NCBI GenBank assembly: GCA_050184415.1
Contig: JBFXAJ010000017.1
Span: forward strand, 14,523-78,522
DNA: 64,000 bases
Origin: JADLGL01 sp050184415
GTDB lineage: Bacteria > Pseudomonadota > Alphaproteobacteria > Rhizobiales > Kaistiaceae
Direction: 5' to 3'
In this document: piece after piece, positions 27,011-36,132 of the stretch
How the letters are laid out: every line of letters starts with the position of its first letter
Position numbering within the stretch: position 1 is the stretch's first letter
Notes under the pieces: generated by a model
Told to the model about the DNA's origin: nothing
Seen by the model: only the letters and a program-made list of their open reading frames with translations
Databases searched by the model: none
Position numbers and translations under genes: made by a program

Positions 27011-27586
27011 TCACGGCGCCGCCGGCCGGAAGGCCGGGCGGTCGGCAAGGATGCCGGTCGCGGCCCGCCACTCCGCAGGCAGCCAGAACCGGCCCTGCCA
27101 CAGGCCGACCCGTTCCGCTTGCGCTGTGGCCATGGCGTCGTCATACGCGGCCGTCTCGGCGGGGATCGCCACCGCGAAGCCGGAGCGGACGAGCCTTTCC
27201 CCGATGTCTTCGCCGGCGACGGTGCAGGTCGCAATGACTTGGAGCAGAAAGTCCGGCCCGCTGACGACGTCGCACGTGAGCGGCCCCTCCGCGACGAATG
27301 TCTGCAGCATCCGGATGGCGGCGGGGTAGCACTCCCATGGTCGGCCATCGACCTCGCAGGTCTGGTCGGCCTCGATCGACTCGACGCCAAGGAGATAGAC
27401 GCGGTGGCCATCGAGGAGGATGAGGTCCGAGTCGATGACCTCGCCGCTCCCGGTCAGCGTCAGCGCCTGTGCGGACCCGACGGCAAGGAGGAGTGCCCCG
27501 AGCGCCGAACCCGCGGCCATCACGGCCCGACGCACCCGCCGCATGACCGGGGGGAGCGCCGGGACCGCGGTTCGCACGAAACGCAT
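27011..27586 (-). CDS. Secreted thermonuclease-fold (SNase-like) protein, probably inactive
   Basis: The 191-aa protein shows the staphylococcal nuclease pattern: GEVIDSDLILLDGHRVYLLGV, CEVDGRPWECYPAA, GEDIGERLVRSGFAVAI and AQAERVGLWQGRFWLPAEWR. In active enzymes an Arg stands eight residues before the first catalytic Glu and another in the YGR motif; here those positions read Tyr and Gln (LLQV), so nuclease activity is doubtful. A hydrophobic N-terminus suggests export. The start is uncertain: 27586 or 27544. Its stop faces the pentapeptide gene (convergent). It lies just downstream of a cytochrome c on the same strand. Confidence 0.8.
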   Translation of the reverse strand: MRFVRTAVPALPPVMRRVRRAVMAAGSALGALLLAVGSAQALTLTGSGEVIDSDLILLDGHRVYLLGVESIEADQTCEVDGRPWECYPAAIRMLQTFVAEGPLTCDVVSGPDFLLQVIATCTVAGEDIGERLVRSGFAVAIPAETAAYDDAMATAQAERVGLWQGRFWLPAEWRAATGILADRPAFRPAAP

Positions 27587-27617
27587 TGCTTGCCGGCTGC
27601 GGAGTGATCGCCCGCCG

Positions 27618-28061
27618 CTACGGGGCCGGCGGCCGCGCTGCGGCGACCTCGGCCTCGGTGACGATGCCGTAGTTGTTGCCCCAGGAATTCCGGACATAGG
27701 TCGCGACGGCTGCCATGCGCCGGTCATTCAGGTTGGCAGCAAAGCCAGGCATGTAAGCGCCGCCATTCATGATCTGGTAGAGGAGCTGCGGCGTGGACAG
27801 GAGGATCAGGTTCCCCTGGAGGCGCGGACCGGCTTCCTGGCCGCCCGGCATGCCTTCGCCTTCGGTACCGTGGCAGGCGGCGCAGGTGCGGAAGACACCC
27901 TGGCCTTCGCGCATCAGGTCGGCGAAGAGGACCGGATCGACGCCTTCCGGAGCCACCGGAGGCGTCTGGCCCTGCGCAACCGATGACATGGCGACCGCAA
28001 ATGTCGTTGCGGCAAGAGCCGCGATCGCTGTCATGCGGATTCCACGGCGGTTCACAGACAT
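27618..28061 (-). CDS. Periplasmic mono-haem cytochrome c
   Basis: The 147-aa protein has a signal peptide (ending QGQT, about residue 32) and a class I cytochrome domain with CAACH as haem site and Met in GGAYMPGFAANL as likely axial ligand, followed by the C-terminal helix VATYVRNSWGN. It resembles the small cytochromes c encoded with quinoprotein dehydrogenases. GGGAAG precedes the ATG. It begins a minus-strand pair with the SNase-like gene. Confidence 0.92.
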   Translation of the reverse strand: MSVNRRGIRMTAIAALAATTFAVAMSSVAQGQTPPVAPEGVDPVLFADLMREGQGVFRTCAACHGTEGEGMPGGQEAGPRLQGNLILLSTPQLLYQIMNGGAYMPGFAANLNDRRMAAVATYVRNSWGNNYGIVTEAEVAAARPPAP

Positions 28062-28246
28062 TGCTTCCCTCTATTTTTTTGATGCCCCATGCGCGCCATC
28101 TTGGGCATGCTGCATGAATTTTCAACAGAGAAACGGCGTTAGCTTTTCGTCGGTCTTGGCAAACGCGCGTCGACGGCGAAGGGCGTGTCGAGATGCGCGT
28201 CTGGGCGGGCATCGATAGCGGCGACCACTGCTCTGAAGGAGCTCAG

Positions 28247-28813
28247 CTACAGCGTGACCCCGCACCCGGCCATGTCTTCGATGATCGTGCCCAGAAGGTC
28301 CGGGCGCTCGCGCTCCATGGCACGGATCGAATCGGCAAAGTCGCCGAACCGGAACCGGCTGATCCCAAGTTTGGCATCGAGCGCGAGCGGGTCGATGGCG
28401 GCCGTCAGGCAGGTGCCGAGCGCGATCCGATCGGCGTCTGGCACGGCCGCATAGGTCGTCTGCACCCAGGCCCACATCGCCTCGCTCGCGGCGATCGTGC
28501 CGCCGCACGCGTCGAGGATCGGGAAGAGCGCAGCGGCAGCTTCCGGCCGTTGGCCGGCGATTGCGTTCACGCCGGAGACGAAGTCCGGCGCCGCGGCGAG
28601 GATCTGCTGCTCGCCCGTCGGGAGCGTCAGCGCGGCTTCGAAGAAGCAGGTGCGGGCGGAGTCGACGATGAAGGCCGGGAGGCCGTCGGTGGCTTCCACC
28701 ACGAAGGGCTCGACGACGCGCCGGAGGGGTTCGTCCCGGGCGGTCGCGACGGTTGCGGCCGTTGCGACGGAGAGCACCAGCACGGTCCGCGCGAGCATCG
28801 TCGGTCCTGGCAT
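28247..28813 (-). CDS. Secreted protein of unknown function
   Basis: The 188-aa product starts MPGPTMLARTVL with an N-terminal signal (to about residue 26), then an alpha-rich mature part with four cysteines (ARTCFFEA, LDACGG, LGTCLTA, AGCGVTL). AGGAG lies 6 bases before the ATG at 28813. The start lies 9 bases after the stop of the SCO-like gene, so the two form an operon. No family is recognised; it may act with that copper/redox protein. Confidence 0.65.
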   Translation of the reverse strand: MPGPTMLARTVLVLSVATAATVATARDEPLRRVVEPFVVEATDGLPAFIVDSARTCFFEAALTLPTGEQQILAAAPDFVSGVNAIAGQRPEAAAALFPILDACGGTIAASEAMWAWVQTTYAAVPDADRIALGTCLTAAIDPLALDAKLGISRFRFGDFADSIRAMERERPDLLGTIIEDMAGCGVTL

Positions 28814-28821
28814 CGCGGCTC

Positions 28822-29883
28822 CTATCGGGTGGGCGTCCAGTCCTGCGCGCGCTCGATCGCTGCGGCGACCTCGAGCGGACGCATCTCCTCCTGCAGGCGC
28901 GCCGTCAGCGCCGACACCGCGTGGCCGGCGCGCACGGCCCAGACATAAGCGTCGGCAACGTTGCGTGGCAGGACGTTGCCTTCGTCGAGCATCAGGGCGA
29001 GCCCGAGTTGGGCCTCGGCGAAGCCGCGCTCGGCGCAGGTCCGCCACAGCGAGGTCGGGTAGGTCGCAAGGGCCTCGTCGCGGCGGTCGGCGCGAAGCGT
29101 CCGGCACAGCGCGTCCAGCGTCGCCGCATCGTAGGTCGCGATCGCAAGGCCGCGGAGCTGCCGGATCGTCGCCGGCGTCTCCGCCTCGCCATAGGCAATC
29201 CGGCCGGCATAGGCGCCATTGGTGCCGACGACATACGCATAGGCTGGATGCTCCACGTCATAGCCGCTCGGGCCGCCCGGCAGCCGGGCATGGTCGACGC
29301 GATAGGCTGCAAGCATCGCCTCGATCGCGGCTCCGGTCCCGGTCAGGCCGACGATACGGTCGTCGAACGGGGAGAGGAACGCCGCGAGCGCGGCCGCGTC
29401 GTCGCGATCGGGGTCGACGGTGACGTAGTAGATGCCGAAGCCGCGGGCGGCGTCGCCGAGGGCGTTGAGCCAGCCGCCAACCGCGGCCAATGGCGGGCAG
29501 TCGGCGCGGCAGTTGGTGAAGCCGAAGAAGATCAGGGACGTGCGGCCGACGAGCGCTGCCTCGGTCACCTCGGCGCCGTCCAGCGTTGCCAGGCGAAACG
29601 GACCGCCGATCGGCTCGGGAGCGGGAGCCTGGATCGCCGGGGCACGGGACACCGGGCCGCCCACGGCGGCGGTCTCGCGCATTGCCGCATTTCCTGCCTC
29701 GTTCAGGACCGGGCTACGGCCGGCAACCGGAGCTTCGGCAGCGGCGGCGCCAGCCGGGGCGGCTCCGGCGCCGACGGCGATCGCGGGTGCTTCACCGGCG
29801 GGGTTTCGCCCCGACAGCGCGACGAAGACGATCGCGAGCCCAAGGACGAGCATGCCGGCGAAGGCCATTAGGCGGAGCAGCAT
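28822..29883 (-). CDS. SCO-like redox/copper protein fused to a Sel1-type repeat
   Basis: After an N-terminal membrane anchor (residues 5-24) and an Ala/Pro-rich linker, the protein has a thioredoxin-fold SCO1/SenC domain: SLIFFGFTNCRADCPP with the CxxxC site, YYVTVDPDRDD, and the conserved His in EHPAYAYVV. SCO proteins deliver copper to oxidases or handle redox signals. The last 100 residues read as a Sel1-like repeat (AEAQLGLALMLDEGN...DAYVWAVRAG). The start at 29883 lacks a good ribosome site; a GTG seven codons upstream is an alternative. At about 353 aa it is longer than ordinary SCO proteins. Confidence 0.75.
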   Translation of the reverse strand: MLLRLMAFAGMLVLGLAIVFVALSGRNPAGEAPAIAVGAGAAPAGAAAAEAPVAGRSPVLNEAGNAAMRETAAVGGPVSRAPAIQAPAPEPIGGPFRLATLDGAEVTEAALVGRTSLIFFGFTNCRADCPPLAAVGGWLNALGDAARGFGIYYVTVDPDRDDAAALAAFLSPFDDRIVGLTGTGAAIEAMLAAYRVDHARLPGGPSGYDVEHPAYAYVVGTNGAYAGRIAYGEAETPATIRQLRGLAIATYDAATLDALCRTLRADRRDEALATYPTSLWRTCAERGFAEAQLGLALMLDEGNVLPRNVADAYVWAVRAGHAVSALTARLQEEMRPLEVAAAIERAQDWTPTR

Positions 29884-30010
29884 GATCGCAGGATGCCACG
29901 GCACCCGGCCGCCGGCAAAAGCCACGCCGATTGTTGACGCGCTGATGACGAGGCCCGATTGTTTTCGGGCGCCCAAGGAGGGTTGGGCGAAGGCGGGAGG
30001 AGGGAGTCCG

Positions 30011-30709
30011 ATGCGGTTTCGGGGGTTGGTCGTCGCGCTTGCGGGCGTGGTGCTTCTCACCGCCTGTGACAGCGGCGACCAGACGGAGGACGTCGCGGAG
30101 CCCGCTGCGCCTGTTGCCGCGCCGCCCGTGACCGCGGCCGATCCGGCTCCGACGCCCGTCGATCCGACGCCAGCCGCGCCCGGGCCGGCCGCGGCGGCGC
30201 CGCCCGCTCCAGCCGCCGTGCCCGTCGAGCCAGCAGCGGCGCCTGCCGCTGTCCAGCCGGCTGCCGCCGCGGCCGAGGGCACCTATGTGGGCACCGCGGA
30301 GGCGATCGAGGCTGACGTGATCCTCGTTGACGGCACCCGCATCCTCCTGTTTGGCGTGGATGCCGTAGAGCCGCCGCAGACCTGCTTCATCGACGGCCAG
30401 CCTTGGGAGTGCTGGCCCGCCGCGATGCGCCAGCTCCAGACCTATATCGGGGAGGGGCCGACCACCTGCACCGGCGTCCGGCCGCCCGACATTTTCGGCC
30501 GGATTCTGGCGCTGTGCGAGGTCGGCGGCGAGAGCCTCAACGAGAGGATGATCCGCTCGGGCTTCGCGGTCGCGGTGCTGGACGAGGTTCCCGAATACGC
30601 CGCAGCCGAAGAGGCGGCGCGCAACGAGCGCGTCGGCCTCTGGCAGGGCCAGTTCCAATTGCCCGAGGAGTGGCGCCTCAATCGCGGCATCCAGGTCCGG
30701 CGCCCCTAG
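30011..30709 (+). CDS. SNase-like lipoprotein
   Basis: The 232-aa product has a lipobox (LLTAC, Cys at about residue 19), an Ala/Pro linker of about 65 residues and an SNase-fold domain: GTAEAIEADVILVDGTRILLFGVD, CFIDGQPWECWPAA, DIFGRILALCEVGG, MIRSGFAVAV, NERVGLWQGQFQLPEEWR. The IFGR arginine is kept, but the Arg expected before GVDAVE is Leu, so catalysis is doubtful. The ATG at 30011 follows AGGGAG. It is divergent from the SCO-like gene and convergent with the CGTNGGP/pentapeptide gene of DH3. Confidence 0.8.
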   Translation: MRFRGLVVALAGVVLLTACDSGDQTEDVAEPAAPVAAPPVTAADPAPTPVDPTPAAPGPAAAAPPAPAAVPVEPAAAPAAVQPAAAAAEGTYVGTAEAIEADVILVDGTRILLFGVDAVEPPQTCFIDGQPWECWPAAMRQLQTYIGEGPTTCTGVRPPDIFGRILALCEVGGESLNERMIRSGFAVAVLDEVPEYAAAEEAARNERVGLWQGQFQLPEEWRLNRGIQVRRP

Positions 30710-30715
30710 CCGGAC

Positions 30716-32182
30716 CTATCGTGGGGGGACGAACCCGCCCGGCAGCGCCGCATTCTCCCACACGGTGCCGACCGCCGTGATGTCGGCGAGCGTTGCGAAG
30801 GTCAGGCGAGCGAAGGAGAGGTCGGCGCCGGACAGGTCGACGCCGCGCATGTTGGCGCCGATGAGGTCCGCGCCGCGAAAGTCGACCCCGTTCAGCTTGG
30901 CGTTGATGAGGACGATGTAGGGGAGGACGGTGTCCGACAGCAGCGCTCCCGTCAGGTCGGAACGCGTGAGGACGGCGGCCTCGGCCCACGACAATCGAAG
31001 GTCGGCACCGCGCAGGTCCGAATCGTTCATCCGGACGTTGCGAAGGTCCATCGAGATCATCGTCGCGTCCGAGAGATTCGTCCGTGCGAGGCTGGCGAAG
31101 CCGGCCAGCGCCTCCGTCATGTCCGCTCCGGCGAGGTTCGCGCCGTCGAAGGCCGCCTGGTACATCATCGAGCCGGAGAGATTGGCGCCCGCAAGGTTCG
31201 CCCGGCGGAACTCGCCGCCATTGAGGTTGGCCTCGACAAGGATCGCGCCCTCGAGATTGGCGTCGTTGAGGATCACTTCGTGAAGGTTGGCGCCGGTCAG
31301 ATTGGCGCCGGCGAGGTTCGCTCCCGTCAGATTCGCGCGCTTGAGGTTGACGCCGGACAGGTCGCAGCCCGGGCAGTTCATCGCCCGCTCGGCGAGAAGG
31401 TCCCGCTCGGTCGGACCTGGGTCAGGCCGGGCCGCGATCTCGGCGAGGCGGGCCTCCGCGTCCTCGATCCCATTCGTCAACCGCATTTCGAGGCGGGTCG
31501 AGCTCCAGAACTGCCCTTCGGTCGCGGTATTGTCGACCGGGTTGATCGCGAGCTGACCCGGGCGGTTGAAGTGTTCGGTCATCATGTAGATGTCGAAGCC
31601 GTCGGCGGTCGTGAGCCGGCACTCCCGCTTTTCGTACCGGCCAGAATGCGGCTCCTCGCCGGGCAGGCGGGGCAGGTCGGCGCAGGACCAGCCGTCGACC
31701 CCGAAGCGCGCGGTGAGGAAGCCGCCAAGGGTGATCGCCCGCTCGCGGATTTCCACCTCCACCGCAGGGTCGGTGACGAGGCGTAGCATCACCATGAAAC
31801 CATTGTCGTCGAACAGGGCCGAGGCGATCACGGGGATCGAGTAGACCGAGGTGTACTGGTAGGTCGCGGCCTGGGTCAGAAGGTCGTGCGCCTTGGCCCA
31901 GAGTTCGATCTCATTGTCGTAGCGGAAGAACACCTCGTGGAGACCGGTCCCGGCTTCCGCTGGGCACCGTGCGAAATCCGTCCATCCCGTGAGCGGCAGG
32001 GAGGGAGGCCCGCCATTGGTACCGCAGGCGAAGTTGATGAACTGCTCGGTGGGAAGGTCGACGGCGTGGTCGCCGATCGTCAGGTCCCACACCGACGGCG
32101 CGTAGAGGCCGCCGTCATCCTGTGCTGCGGCGGGCAAGATCAGCAGCCCCATGACGGCGGCGATCGCTAGCTTTCGCGTCAT
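30716..32182 (-). CDS. Secreted fusion: CGTNGGP domain plus pentapeptide repeats
   Basis: This 488-aa protein joins the domain of the 24957 gene (VWDLTIGDHAV, CGTNGGP, CPAEAGTGLHEVFF, KRECRLTT, NRPGQLAINPV) to a pentapeptide-repeat domain that opens with MNCPGCDLSGV and has about 40 repeats. A signal peptide ends at PAAAQ. The second ATG (32182) was preferred over 32191 because the GGGAGG site is 10 bases before it but only 1 base before the first. It follows DH3 on the same strand after a terminator hairpin. The role is unknown; context links it to PQQ dehydrogenases. Confidence 0.82.
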   Translation of the reverse strand: MTRKLAIAAVMGLLILPAAAQDDGGLYAPSVWDLTIGDHAVDLPTEQFINFACGTNGGPPSLPLTGWTDFARCPAEAGTGLHEVFFRYDNEIELWAKAHDLLTQAATYQYTSVYSIPVIASALFDDNGFMVMLRLVTDPAVEVEIRERAITLGGFLTARFGVDGWSCADLPRLPGEEPHSGRYEKRECRLTTADGFDIYMMTEHFNRPGQLAINPVDNTATEGQFWSSTRLEMRLTNGIEDAEARLAEIAARPDPGPTERDLLAERAMNCPGCDLSGVNLKRANLTGANLAGANLTGANLHEVILNDANLEGAILVEANLNGGEFRRANLAGANLSGSMMYQAAFDGANLAGADMTEALAGFASLARTNLSDATMISMDLRNVRMNDSDLRGADLRLSWAEAAVLTRSDLTGALLSDTVLPYIVLINAKLNGVDFRGADLIGANMRGVDLSGADLSFARLTFATLADITAVGTVWENAALPGGFVPPR

Positions 32183-32272
32183 TCCAGGCATGCCTCCCTG
32201 TCGTCTTCAGGCCCAGGCGATCCCCTCGATCGGTCAATTCAAGATCGGCGGGGGCGCCTTCTCGTCCACGAT

Positions 32273-32310
32273 TGAAAAGTCGGGGGCGGAGCCTTTCGGA
32301 TCCGCCCCCG
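32273..32310 (-). terminator. Intrinsic terminator after DH3
   Basis: On the minus strand a 10-bp stem CGGGGGCGGA/TCCGCCCCCG (10-base loop) is followed by ACTTTTC. It begins about 20 bases after the DH3 stop and precedes the CGTNGGP/pentapeptide gene. Confidence 0.8.
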
Positions 32311-32330
32311 TAATTGCCGGTCGAGAATGC

Positions 32331-34094
32331 CTAGAGCGTGAAGACGTACAGCATGTTGGTCCAACCACGCTGGCCAAGGGCCGGCTGGTTGTCCTGCTGA
32401 GCGCCCGCAACGATCGCGAGGTATTGCTTGCCGTTGATCTCGAAGCTGACGAACGGCGCCTTGATGCCGGAGCCGGTGTAGAACGTCCACAGCTCCTCGA
32501 GGGTCTCGTCGTTGAACGCGTGCAGCGAGCCGTCATTGTAGGCCGCGAACACGAGGCCGCCCGACGTCGCCAGCGCACCCGAGCGGTTCGGGTAAGGCTG
32601 GAAGACGCGGCCGACGACCTGACCCGTCGTGACGTCGACAGCCGCAAGGAGGCCGCCGATATTAGTGTCGACGCCGGTGCCCGGAACCGTGCGGCCCTGC
32701 TCGTCGATCTCGCCATTGGCGAGGGTGATCGCAGGCATGATCACACGGGTCTGACAGCCGTCCTCACCCCCGACATAGGCGATGTGGGTGTCGGGGTTGT
32801 ATGCCGGCGGCTGCCAGCGGACGCCGCCCGGAAGATACGGGCAGGCGGTTTCGGCGGCGGCGTCGGCACGGGCCCAACGCGTCTCGGGGATGTAGGTCTG
32901 CAGCTCGAGATCCGGATTGTATTCGACCGGGAGACCGGTCTTGGGATCAAGGCCGGCGGTCCAGGTGATCTCGTTCACGTACTGGACGCCGTTGATGAAC
33001 GTGCCGTCGGTCCGGTCGAGCTGATAGAAGAAGCCGTTGCGGCCGAAATGCGCGACCATCTGCCGGTCTTCGCCGGCCCAGGGCGCGTCGATGAGCATGT
33101 GCACGCCCTGCTCGTCATAGTCCCATGACTCGTTCGGCGTGTACTGGAAGTACCAGGCGAGATCGCCGGTATCGATGTCGAGCGCGATGGCGCTGTTCGA
33201 GAACAGGTTGTCGCCCGGCCGATATTCGGGGTCGAACATCGGAACCGGCTGCGCGGTGCCGGTGATGTAGAGGCGCTGCGCGACGTCGTACGAGCCGCCG
33301 GTCCAGATCGCGGCGCCACCGGTGCGCCACGCGACGCCGGCCGGATCGGCCCAGGTCTCGTGGCCGAACTCGCCCGGTCCCGGAACGGTGTAGAAGCGCC
33401 ACATCGGCTCGCCGGTCGCGAAGTCGACCGCCTGGACCCAGCCGCGAGTGCCTGCGTCGCCGGCGGCGTTGCCGACGATGATCCGGTTTTCCATCGCGAG
33501 CGGGTTCATGTTGAACTGCTCGGACTGCGGCTCGATGCCGGCGTGACCCTCGTCGACGACGCGGGCGATCTGGACGTCATAGACCACTTCGCCGGTGTCG
33601 CGGTTGACGCGGACGACACGGCCGTCCTGGACGGCCATGATCACGGAGTCTTCGTAGAAGGCTGCGCCTCTGGTGCGCGCGCCGCCCGGCGCCGCCGGGC
33701 TCGCATTGGCCGTCCAGACCACGGTTCCATAGACGCCCGAGGTCATGTCGATCTTGTACAGGAAGCCGCTGTGGCCTTCGATGTACATGAAGCCGCCATC
33801 GACCAGCGGAGCCGCTTCATTGTCCGCCAGGTTGCGGCCGCGCAGCGTGTCGCTGAGCGGGACCGTGAAGGCGACGCGCAGATCGCCGACGGTGTCGCGG
33901 TTGATCTCATCAAGACGCGAGTAACGATGCGAGCTGTAGTTCTGGAACGGGATGATCCAGTTCTGCGGCTCGGCATCGGCGTTGTTGAGGCGATCCTGCG
34001 TGACGGGGGCTTCCTGGGCTGCCGACGGCAGCGCCAACAGACCGACCGCGCTGCCGAGCAGCGCTGCGGTCAGGACCTTAAGACCTCCACTCAT
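32331..34094 (-). CDS. Secreted PQQ-dependent dehydrogenase DH3 (atypical metal site)
   Basis: This 587-aa quinoprotein starts at the ATG at 34094 (GGGAGATTGGGA upstream), with a signal peptide ending SAAQ. Catalytic Asp325 and extra Asp327 lie in SWDYD, the lanthanide-type motif. The vicinal-cysteine segment is GARTRG without cysteine. The metal Glu position is Asp213 (AAGDAGTRG) and the Asn position is Thr280 (ITGTAQP), so coordination must differ from the classical site. The propeller Trp motifs and the RPGDN loop are present. A small secreted protein gene lies upstream and the CGTNGGP/pentapeptide gene downstream. Confidence 0.88.
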   Translation of the reverse strand: MSGGLKVLTAALLGSAVGLLALPSAAQEAPVTQDRLNNADAEPQNWIIPFQNYSSHRYSRLDEINRDTVGDLRVAFTVPLSDTLRGRNLADNEAAPLVDGGFMYIEGHSGFLYKIDMTSGVYGTVVWTANASPAAPGGARTRGAAFYEDSVIMAVQDGRVVRVNRDTGEVVYDVQIARVVDEGHAGIEPQSEQFNMNPLAMENRIIVGNAAGDAGTRGWVQAVDFATGEPMWRFYTVPGPGEFGHETWADPAGVAWRTGGAAIWTGGSYDVAQRLYITGTAQPVPMFDPEYRPGDNLFSNSAIALDIDTGDLAWYFQYTPNESWDYDEQGVHMLIDAPWAGEDRQMVAHFGRNGFFYQLDRTDGTFINGVQYVNEITWTAGLDPKTGLPVEYNPDLELQTYIPETRWARADAAAETACPYLPGGVRWQPPAYNPDTHIAYVGGEDGCQTRVIMPAITLANGEIDEQGRTVPGTGVDTNIGGLLAAVDVTTGQVVGRVFQPYPNRSGALATSGGLVFAAYNDGSLHAFNDETLEELWTFYTGSGIKAPFVSFEINGKQYLAIVAGAQQDNQPALGQRGWTNMLYVFTL

Positions 34095-34167
34095 TCCCAA
34101 TCTCCCTCTGTTTATGTCCTTGGATTCATTCCGGCAGGCAGCGTGGCGCACCCTCGTCGCACCAGGC

Positions 34168-34557
34168 TTACGGAGCCGGGGGAGTCATTGCCCAAAGGGC
34201 CTCGTCCGTCTCGGGCGCATCGGCCCGGTTTTCGGCGACCCAGGCGAAGGTGGCAGTGCAGAAGGCGATGGCGGGATCGCCGTATCGCGCGGCGTCCGTG
34301 ACGATCACGCTGCAGCGCTGCCGGACCTCGAGAAGTTCCGCAGGGGTAAGCGGATCAAGGACCGCAGCAAGGGTCTCGAGATTGAGCGTCGCCGGATCGA
34401 TATTGGGGGTCCGGAACGGCGCCATCGGATGGACGACCTCGACGGTATACACGCCGGGTGCGATCGGGCCGCCCTGCGCTGCCGCGGGACTGACGGCAAA
34501 AGCCATCGCAAGCGCCCCGAAAGCCGCGAGAGCCTTAGTTCTCGTTGAGTATTTCAC
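34168..34557 (-). CDS. Small secreted protein of unknown function
   Basis: The 129-aa product has a clear signal peptide (ending PAAAQ) and two cysteines in the mature part (QRCSVIV, AFCTATF), plus a helical centre (LTPAELLEVRQRC). It begins at a GTG with GGGAGG about 10 bases upstream. It lies 73 bases before DH3 on the same strand and likely starts that operon. No family is recognised. Confidence 0.65.
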   Translation of the reverse strand: MKYSTRTKALAAFGALAMAFAVSPAAAQGGPIAPGVYTVEVVHPMAPFRTPNIDPATLNLETLAAVLDPLTPAELLEVRQRCSVIVTDAARYGDPAIAFCTATFAWVAENRADAPETDEALWAMTPPAP

Positions 34558-35343
34558 TGGACTTCACCTCCCGTTCTGAGATGGACACTCGATAATCCAC
34601 TCCAGAGGTCGCAGGTCGGACCCGCGGGGAAACAAGACCCCCACCGCCGGAACGAGCGCTCCGACGGCCTACGTCAACTCAACACTGGGTACCTGTCGCT
34701 CCCTTTCGGAGCAGCCGCGGACGGCGATCGACCAGCGCCGCTCTTCCGATGGGCATCGCAGTTCGCCCGTCGGCAAGACGCACCTCGCGCAACACCCTCA
34801 ATCGTTGCCCGACAGCGCATCGAATCACAGGCGGACAATCGCCGTGATCCGCGTGGTGACCGCGCCGAAGCTCTCCCAACCTCCCTCAGGAGTGCTCCCT
34901 CGCTCCCCCTTTGTCTCGGAGGATCACAGCGACGTTATACGGCGTAACCAGCGACGGCAAGTCGCGGCTTATCCGAGTAGCCGCTCGCTCCGCGCCATCG
35001 ACTCGCCGATCGCTCGCAAGGACCGCCGACGCCCGTCCAACTCCACAGGGCCTACTCCCGCAGTCCGGAGGACGGCTCGAATCCGCTCCGGACGCCAACG
35101 GTCCGTGGTGCGGGAAACGCGGGCGTAGCTATTTCAATTCGCCTTCGGACCGTTCGAGACCGGCGTTTGCAGAAGATGTCACATTCACGAATTGACGAAC
35201 GGGCACCGGGCGGCCAGTATTCTCGTCGCGGCATGGGGAGATGCCGCAACACCTGGAATGAACTGGGAATCGGGCTGGCACGCGTCCGCGAAGACTCGGC
35301 TCTGCCAGTTGCGCGGTGTTGTGCCACTGGTTGGGGAGTAGGA
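34558..35343. other. Long gap between divergent transcription units
   Basis: No convincing gene was found in these 786 bases; short frames on both strands lack secretion, domain or codon support. It should contain the promoters of the DH3 operon (leftward) and of the ExbB-like operon (rightward). No repeat of note was seen. Confidence 0.5.
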
Positions 35344-36132
35344 ATGTCGATCGTGTCGGCCGTGCTCCGCCCCGAGGCGGAATCGCAGGACTATGCGCCG
35401 CTTCTGAAATGGATCCTCATCAATACGATCGCGGCCGCCGGCCTGATCGTCCTTTGGTATTTCGGGATCGTCCAGGAGCTCCTCGACACCGACCGGACGC
35501 GGGTGTCGCTGATCATCTTCGCGGTCTTCGTGATCACCGCCGGCCACTGCCTCTACCAGACCATCATCGTGTCGCGGGAGTTGGTGGCGGCGCGCAAGGT
35601 GCGCGCGGCCGTGATCGCATCGCCGACCCATCCGCTCACGATGGTCGGCGACCAGATCGTCACCGCCGCCGGGCAGACGCTGACGCCCGGCATCCTGACG
35701 AACCACATCGCCAATCTGATCACGCGGTCCAAGACCGTCGGCGGGCGCCGCTTCGACCAGACGCTGCTGCTGCGGTCGCTCGCCGACCAGCTCCGCGCCC
35801 GCGAAAAGCTCGGCTGGTTCGTCTCGGAGGCGCTGCTTCGCCTGGCGCTCCTCGGCACCGCGATCGGCTTCATCCTGATGCTGATCCCGCTCGCCGGGCT
35901 CGACGCGTTCGACGTCGAATCGCTGCGCCGGACGCTGACTGGAATGACCGGCGGCATGGCCATCGCGCTCAACGTGACCATCGCGGGCATCGCCGCGGCC
36001 CTCCTGCTGAAGTTCGAGTACTACCTCCTCGACGAGGCCATCGCGGACCTCTTCCACAGCATCACCGAGCTCACCGAAGTGTATGTCGTGCCGACGCTAG
36101 AGCCGATGGCGGACGATGTTCAGCGAGACTAG
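35344..36132 (+). CDS. MotA/TolQ/ExbB-type proton channel subunit
   Basis: The 262-aa protein has two N-terminal membrane helices (about 22-42 and 55-75), a cytoplasmic stretch, then two helices, LLRLALLGTAIGFILMLIPL and GMAIALNVTIAGIAAALLL, that match the TM3-TM4 channel core of the MotA/TolQ/ExbB family. Such proteins use the proton gradient to drive a partner across the envelope. The ATG at 35344 is preceded by GGGGAGTAGGA. The next gene, an ExbD-like partner, overlaps its end by 17 bases, and a third membrane protein follows. Confidence 0.78.
   Translation: MSIVSAVLRPEAESQDYAPLLKWILINTIAAAGLIVLWYFGIVQELLDTDRTRVSLIIFAVFVITAGHCLYQTIIVSRELVAARKVRAAVIASPTHPLTMVGDQIVTAAGQTLTPGILTNHIANLITRSKTVGGRRFDQTLLLRSLADQLRAREKLGWFVSEALLRLALLGTAIGFILMLIPLAGLDAFDVESLRRTLTGMTGGMAIALNVTIAGIAAALLLKFEYYLLDEAIADLFHSITELTEVYVVPTLEPMADDVQRD

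Noticed and set aside
27011..27586. Calling the SNase-like proteins active nucleases
   Set aside because: The expected active-site arginine is replaced in all four copies.
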